Below, one piece after another: positions 6,081-8,727 of a DNA stretch of 8,727 bases (the first letter of the stretch is position 1; every line of letters begins with the position of its first letter). The DNA is taken from positions 1 through 8,727 of the forward strand of contig JANWHI010000159.1 in assembly GCA_025450495.1 (NCBI GenBank). The letters run 5' to 3'. Source of the stretch: Candidatus Dormiibacter sp. Its GTDB lineage: Bacteria > Chloroflexota > Dormibacteria > UBA8260. The position numbers were made by a program, and so were the translations under genes. The notes under the pieces are model-generated. The model did no database searches, had not been told where the DNA came from, and was given only the letters and a program-made list of their open reading frames with translations.

Positions 6081-7277
6081 ATGATCGTCAGCCGTTGGAT
6101 CACGAGGCCGTTCAAGACCCGCCTCCGCGCCGGGATGGAGTGGTTCGACGACCGCACCGGGTTCACCGATCTGCTCCACAGGGGGTTGTACGAGGCGGTT
6201 CCCAAGAAGGGGGGCTGGGCATACGCCCTGGGGAGCGCCACCCTGGCGCTGATCCTCCTGCAGCTGTTCAGCGGCATCTTCCTGTTGCTCGACTACGTGC
6301 CCTCGGTCAACGACGCGTTCAACAGCCTCGACTATTTGCGCAGCAGCGACGCGTTCGGCGGCTGGGTGCGGGGTCTGCACCTCTGGGGCTCGTACACGCT
6401 CATCTTCGTCATCGGGCTGCACATGCTGCGCACCTTCCTCTCGGCGAGCTACAAGCGCCCGCGAGAGCTCAACTGGGTGAGCGGGGCGCTGCTCTTCTTC
6501 CTCGTGCTCGGGTTGGCGATCACCGGCGCCATGCTCCCGTGGGACCAGGCAGCGTACTGGACGACCGTGGTGGTGACCAACATCCCGCACTACATCCCCG
6601 TGATCGGTGACGGTATCCGCACGCTGTGGCGGGGAGGCGACTTCGTGGGGCCGATCACCCTGACCCGAACCTTCGCCATCCACGTGTGGGTGCTGCCCTT
6701 CCTTCTGTTCAGCCTGATCGGCGCACACCTCTACCTGCTGCGACGGCACGGTGAGTTCGGCGCCTGGGTCAACTACGACACCGATCCAGCTGAGGACGAG
6801 GAGAAGCAGATCGGCGAGCGCATCCGGCGCGCCGAGCCGCCATACCCCACCAAGAGGATCTCGCGCCGCTATGCGGCGCCGCGCGAGACCGTTCCGTTCT
6901 TCCCCAACCAGCTCTTCAAGGACGTGGCCCTGAGCACACTGCTGATCGCGGTGATCTTTGTCATGGGACTGATCTCCGGGGCGCCTCTCGACGCAGCTGC
7001 CAATCCGGCGACACTCACCTACGTGCCCACCCCGGAGTGGTTCTTCCTCCCGCTTGACCAATTCCTGGTGGTGGCCCCGACCAACCCCCTGATCGCCATC
7101 GGCATCTTCGGTGTGCTGGGGTTGGGCGGCGCGTTGATGGTCCTTCTGCCGTTCATCGATCGCTCGCCGGAGCGCCGTCCGCTGCGCCGGCCCGAGGTCA
7201 TCATCCCTGCGCTGTTCATGGCGTTCACGGTGATCTTCTTCGCTGTCCTCGGCATCAACCGGCTGTACAACCTGTGA
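6081..7277 (+). CDS. Cytochrome b of a Rieske complex, fused b6/subunit IV type
   Basis: A 398-aa integral membrane protein that would oxidise quinol and pass electrons to the Rieske protein and two b haems. Ligand histidines are His100 and His114 in the second helix, and His201 and His216 in the fourth. The latter pair has 14 intervening residues, the spacing of b6-type rather than mitochondrial-type cytochrome b. About seven helices are visible: four (b6-like) before the charged linker at 223-275, and three (subunit IV-like) after it. The Qo motif is PEWF (318-321), a variant of PEWY. The spot where b6f proteins carry the cysteine that binds haem cn (YCLGG) reads YALGS, with Ala49, so that haem is probably absent. 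AGGGG (6068-6072), 8 nt before the ATG, is a good ribosome site and fixes the start. No cytochrome c1 or f gene lies in the window. Confidence 0.92.
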   Translation: MIVSRWITRPFKTRLRAGMEWFDDRTGFTDLLHRGLYEAVPKKGGWAYALGSATLALILLQLFSGIFLLLDYVPSVNDAFNSLDYLRSSDAFGGWVRGLHLWGSYTLIFVIGLHMLRTFLSASYKRPRELNWVSGALLFFLVLGLAITGAMLPWDQAAYWTTVVVTNIPHYIPVIGDGIRTLWRGGDFVGPITLTRTFAIHVWVLPFLLFSLIGAHLYLLRRHGEFGAWVNYDTDPAEDEEKQIGERIRRAEPPYPTKRISRRYAAPRETVPFFPNQLFKDVALSTLLIAVIFVMGLISGAPLDAAANPATLTYVPTPEWFFLPLDQFLVVAPTNPLIAIGIFGVLGLGGALMVLLPFIDRSPERRPLRRPEVIIPALFMAFTVIFFAVLGINRLYNL

Positions 7278-8719
7278 ACCCGCGTCTCCTGCTCGACTCG
7301 CTGTCGCCGGTCAGCGGCACCATCTTCACCAATGGACTGATCGTCGCCGTTGTCGTGCTCGTGCATATCCAGATCGCCACATATCTGACCGGCTCGTCGA
7401 CGCTGGCCACGGTCTCCGAGGCCATCTCCATGGCTCGCGGCGACGAACGCCACGGCCGGGTGGCCCACATGATGGTGAAGTCCCAGGTCTACCTCTTCGG
7501 GTTCGGCTCGGCGACCGCCATCACCTTCCTCATCTTCGTCCTGGTCGGTTTGTGGGGCATTTTCTGGACGGCGTTGGGGCAGATCACCTTCTGGGCCCTG
7601 GTCTTCGAAGGGGCGATGTTCCTTGTCGAGATCGCGCTGCTGTACGGCCTGTATGCCAACTGGGATCGGCTCCAGGCTCACCGCCGCGCCCGGCTGGCGA
7701 TGATGATCCTGCTCAACATCGCGCTCTGGTGGCAGATGTTCCTGATCGACATCGTGGCCTCCTTCATGCTCACGCCCAACGGCGGTGACGTCAGCCTCCT
7801 CAACCAGGTCCTCAACCCCACCAACCTGCCCCTGACGATCCACCGCACCATCGGCAACATCGCCTGGGCAGGCGCGGTCACCGGCTTCGTCGGTGGCTTC
7901 AACTACCTGCGCCTCACCCGTCACCAGCGCGAACCGATGCCGGATGCACCGCAGTCCACGCATCCACTGCGCTCCATCGGCGCGATGGCCGCGGGTCACC
8001 TGGAGGGGGAGACGCGTCGTCTGGAGATTCTCCACTGGGAATGGGTGACCCAGTGGGGAGTGATCTGGGCAGTTGCCCTGACGCTGCTCCAGCCCTGGGT
8101 CGGCTACTCCTACGCCAAGGAGGTGCAGCTCCATGCCAACAGCGCCTGGTACGCGATGATGTTCGGCGACCTCTCCAACGTCTTCCTGCTGCAGATCTTC
8201 CTGCTCGGCATGATCTTCAGCCTGGGATCCCTGTACTTCTGGCGGCGCATGGTACGTTCCGATGCTCCGCACCAACGGCGGCAGTTGATGCTTGCCATCG
8301 CTCTGATCCTGCTCACCGTGTTGGCCGCCCAGCCGGCCTGGTTCGCACCGACCTACGCCGACGCGATCGCCGCCGCCGGCAACCGAGCATGGTGGGACGG
8401 CGGCCTGCTCAACCCGATCGGCAACTTCATCCCCTTCAAGGTTTCCGCCCTGATCGGCATGGTGCTGTTCGGGTTGTGGTCGGTGACCGGGTACCTGTCG
8501 GCGCTCTCGCGTGGCCACATCAAGCCCGGCGGTAGCGGTCGCGGTGCGCAGCGTGTCGCGCTGACGATCGGCGTGGCGGTCAGCATCATGATGATCGTCA
8601 TGGGCGTGATCCGTGAGCACTCACGGCAGCCGTATCTCGTCTATGGCGAGATCACCATTCACCAGCAGATCACCAACCACAACCCGTCCAAACCGGCAGT
8701 GGCTCCGGGCCAGCCGTGA
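7274..8719 (+). CDS. Cytochrome bd subunit I (CydA)-like membrane protein, copy 2
   Basis: A 481-aa protein with about ten hydrophobic helices, closer to CydA than the first copy. Landmarks: His31 in helix I; VFEGAMFLVE (110-119) followed by NWDRL, like the CydA helix-III segment with its two proton-path glutamates, though one residue shorter; VLNPTNLPLTIHRTIG with His190 at the place of the haem b558 ligand; and REHSRQPYLVYGEI (447-460), close to the CydA E-x-GRQPW motif. The conserved F-R-x-M ligand segment seems to correspond to PFKVSALIG (387-395), which has Lys and Ser instead of Arg and Met. The long Q-loop region is replaced by a shorter hydrophilic segment (about 212-255). It starts at a GTG in a GTGA overlap with cytochrome b. 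No CydB follows in the window. It may be a haem-bearing electron-output module of the complex or a variant quinol oxidase. Confidence 0.8.
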   Translation: MNPRLLLDSLSPVSGTIFTNGLIVAVVVLVHIQIATYLTGSSTLATVSEAISMARGDERHGRVAHMMVKSQVYLFGFGSATAITFLIFVLVGLWGIFWTALGQITFWALVFEGAMFLVEIALLYGLYANWDRLQAHRRARLAMMILLNIALWWQMFLIDIVASFMLTPNGGDVSLLNQVLNPTNLPLTIHRTIGNIAWAGAVTGFVGGFNYLRLTRHQREPMPDAPQSTHPLRSIGAMAAGHLEGETRRLEILHWEWVTQWGVIWAVALTLLQPWVGYSYAKEVQLHANSAWYAMMFGDLSNVFLLQIFLLGMIFSLGSLYFWRRMVRSDAPHQRRQLMLAIALILLTVLAAQPAWFAPTYADAIAAAGNRAWWDGGLLNPIGNFIPFKVSALIGMVLFGLWSVTGYLSALSRGHIKPGGSGRGAQRVALTIGVAVSIMMIVMGVIREHSRQPYLVYGEITIHQQITNHNPSKPAVAPGQP

Positions 8720-8727
8720 GAATTTCA
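8716..8727 (+). other. Possible start of the next operon gene (GTG overlapping the stop)
   Basis: The last gene ends in GTGA, the same arrangement as the three GTGA start/stop overlaps earlier in the operon. A GTG at 8716 opens a frame (M-R-I-S) that is cut by the window edge. No terminator is visible after the stop. Only four codons are available, so this is a weak prediction. Confidence 0.25.

Noticed and set aside
7019..8620. Long minus-strand open frame opposite the second CydA-like gene
   Set aside because: The product is a Gln/His/Asp-rich low-complexity chain with no recognisable motif; the plus strand encodes a membrane protein with CydA motifs.
4057..8719. A standard cytochrome bd oxidase (cydAB)
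   Set aside because: No CydB-like protein is present, the Q-loop and Met ligand seem absent in both copies, and the genes are embedded among Rieske and cytochrome b genes.
1..8727. CRISPR arrays, tRNA genes, insertion sequences or prophage genes
   Set aside because: No direct-repeat arrays, tRNA-like cloverleaves, transposase motifs or terminal inverted repeats were seen; almost all bases are covered by the genes listed.

Overview
The window (8727 bp, high GC, most gene junctions tight) looks like chromosomal DNA of a free-living, respiring bacterium. Soil-type Chloroflexota, 'Dormibacterota' or Actinomycetota-like lineages would fit the GC, GTG starts and gene content. That assignment is inference: no rRNA or taxonomic marker gene is present.

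Left part (1-1091). A partial leftward gene for a peptidase S51/cyanophycinase-like (type 1 glutamine amidotransferase fold) protein runs off the left edge. It diverges from a rightward ferredoxin/flavodoxin-NADP+ reductase. Both genes have a TANNNT box 7-9 nt before the ATG and no Shine-Dalgarno sequence, as expected for leaderless transcripts. The reductase ends at a hairpin followed by a T-rich run.

Middle part (1092-1981). A leftward gene encodes a soluble protein with tandem PCP_red-type domains and two CPV motifs. A 182-bp divergent intergenic region separates it from the operon on the right.

Right part (1982-8727). One tightly packed rightward operon: (i) a 690-aa fusion of two ATP-binding universal-stress domains, three PCP_red-like repeats and a rubredoxin-like four-cysteine knuckle; (ii) a divergent cytochrome bd subunit I (CydA)-like membrane protein; (iii) an 85-aa two-helix membrane protein; (iv) a Rieske 2Fe-2S protein; (v) a fused cytochrome b6/subunit IV-type cytochrome b; (vi) a second CydA-like protein. 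Three junctions are GTGA stop/start overlaps, and a fourth GTGA at the end of the last gene suggests the operon continues past the window.

Working model (inference): the Rieske protein and cytochrome b form a quinol-oxidising core. Instead of cytochrome c1 or f, the operon supplies two CydA-like membrane haem proteins and a small membrane subunit, with no CydB. The soluble USP/PCP_red/rubredoxin fusion, its divergent PCP_red partner and the nearby NADP reductase may form a cytoplasmic electron-transfer or sensing arm. I see this as an unusual respiratory module and the main item of interest.
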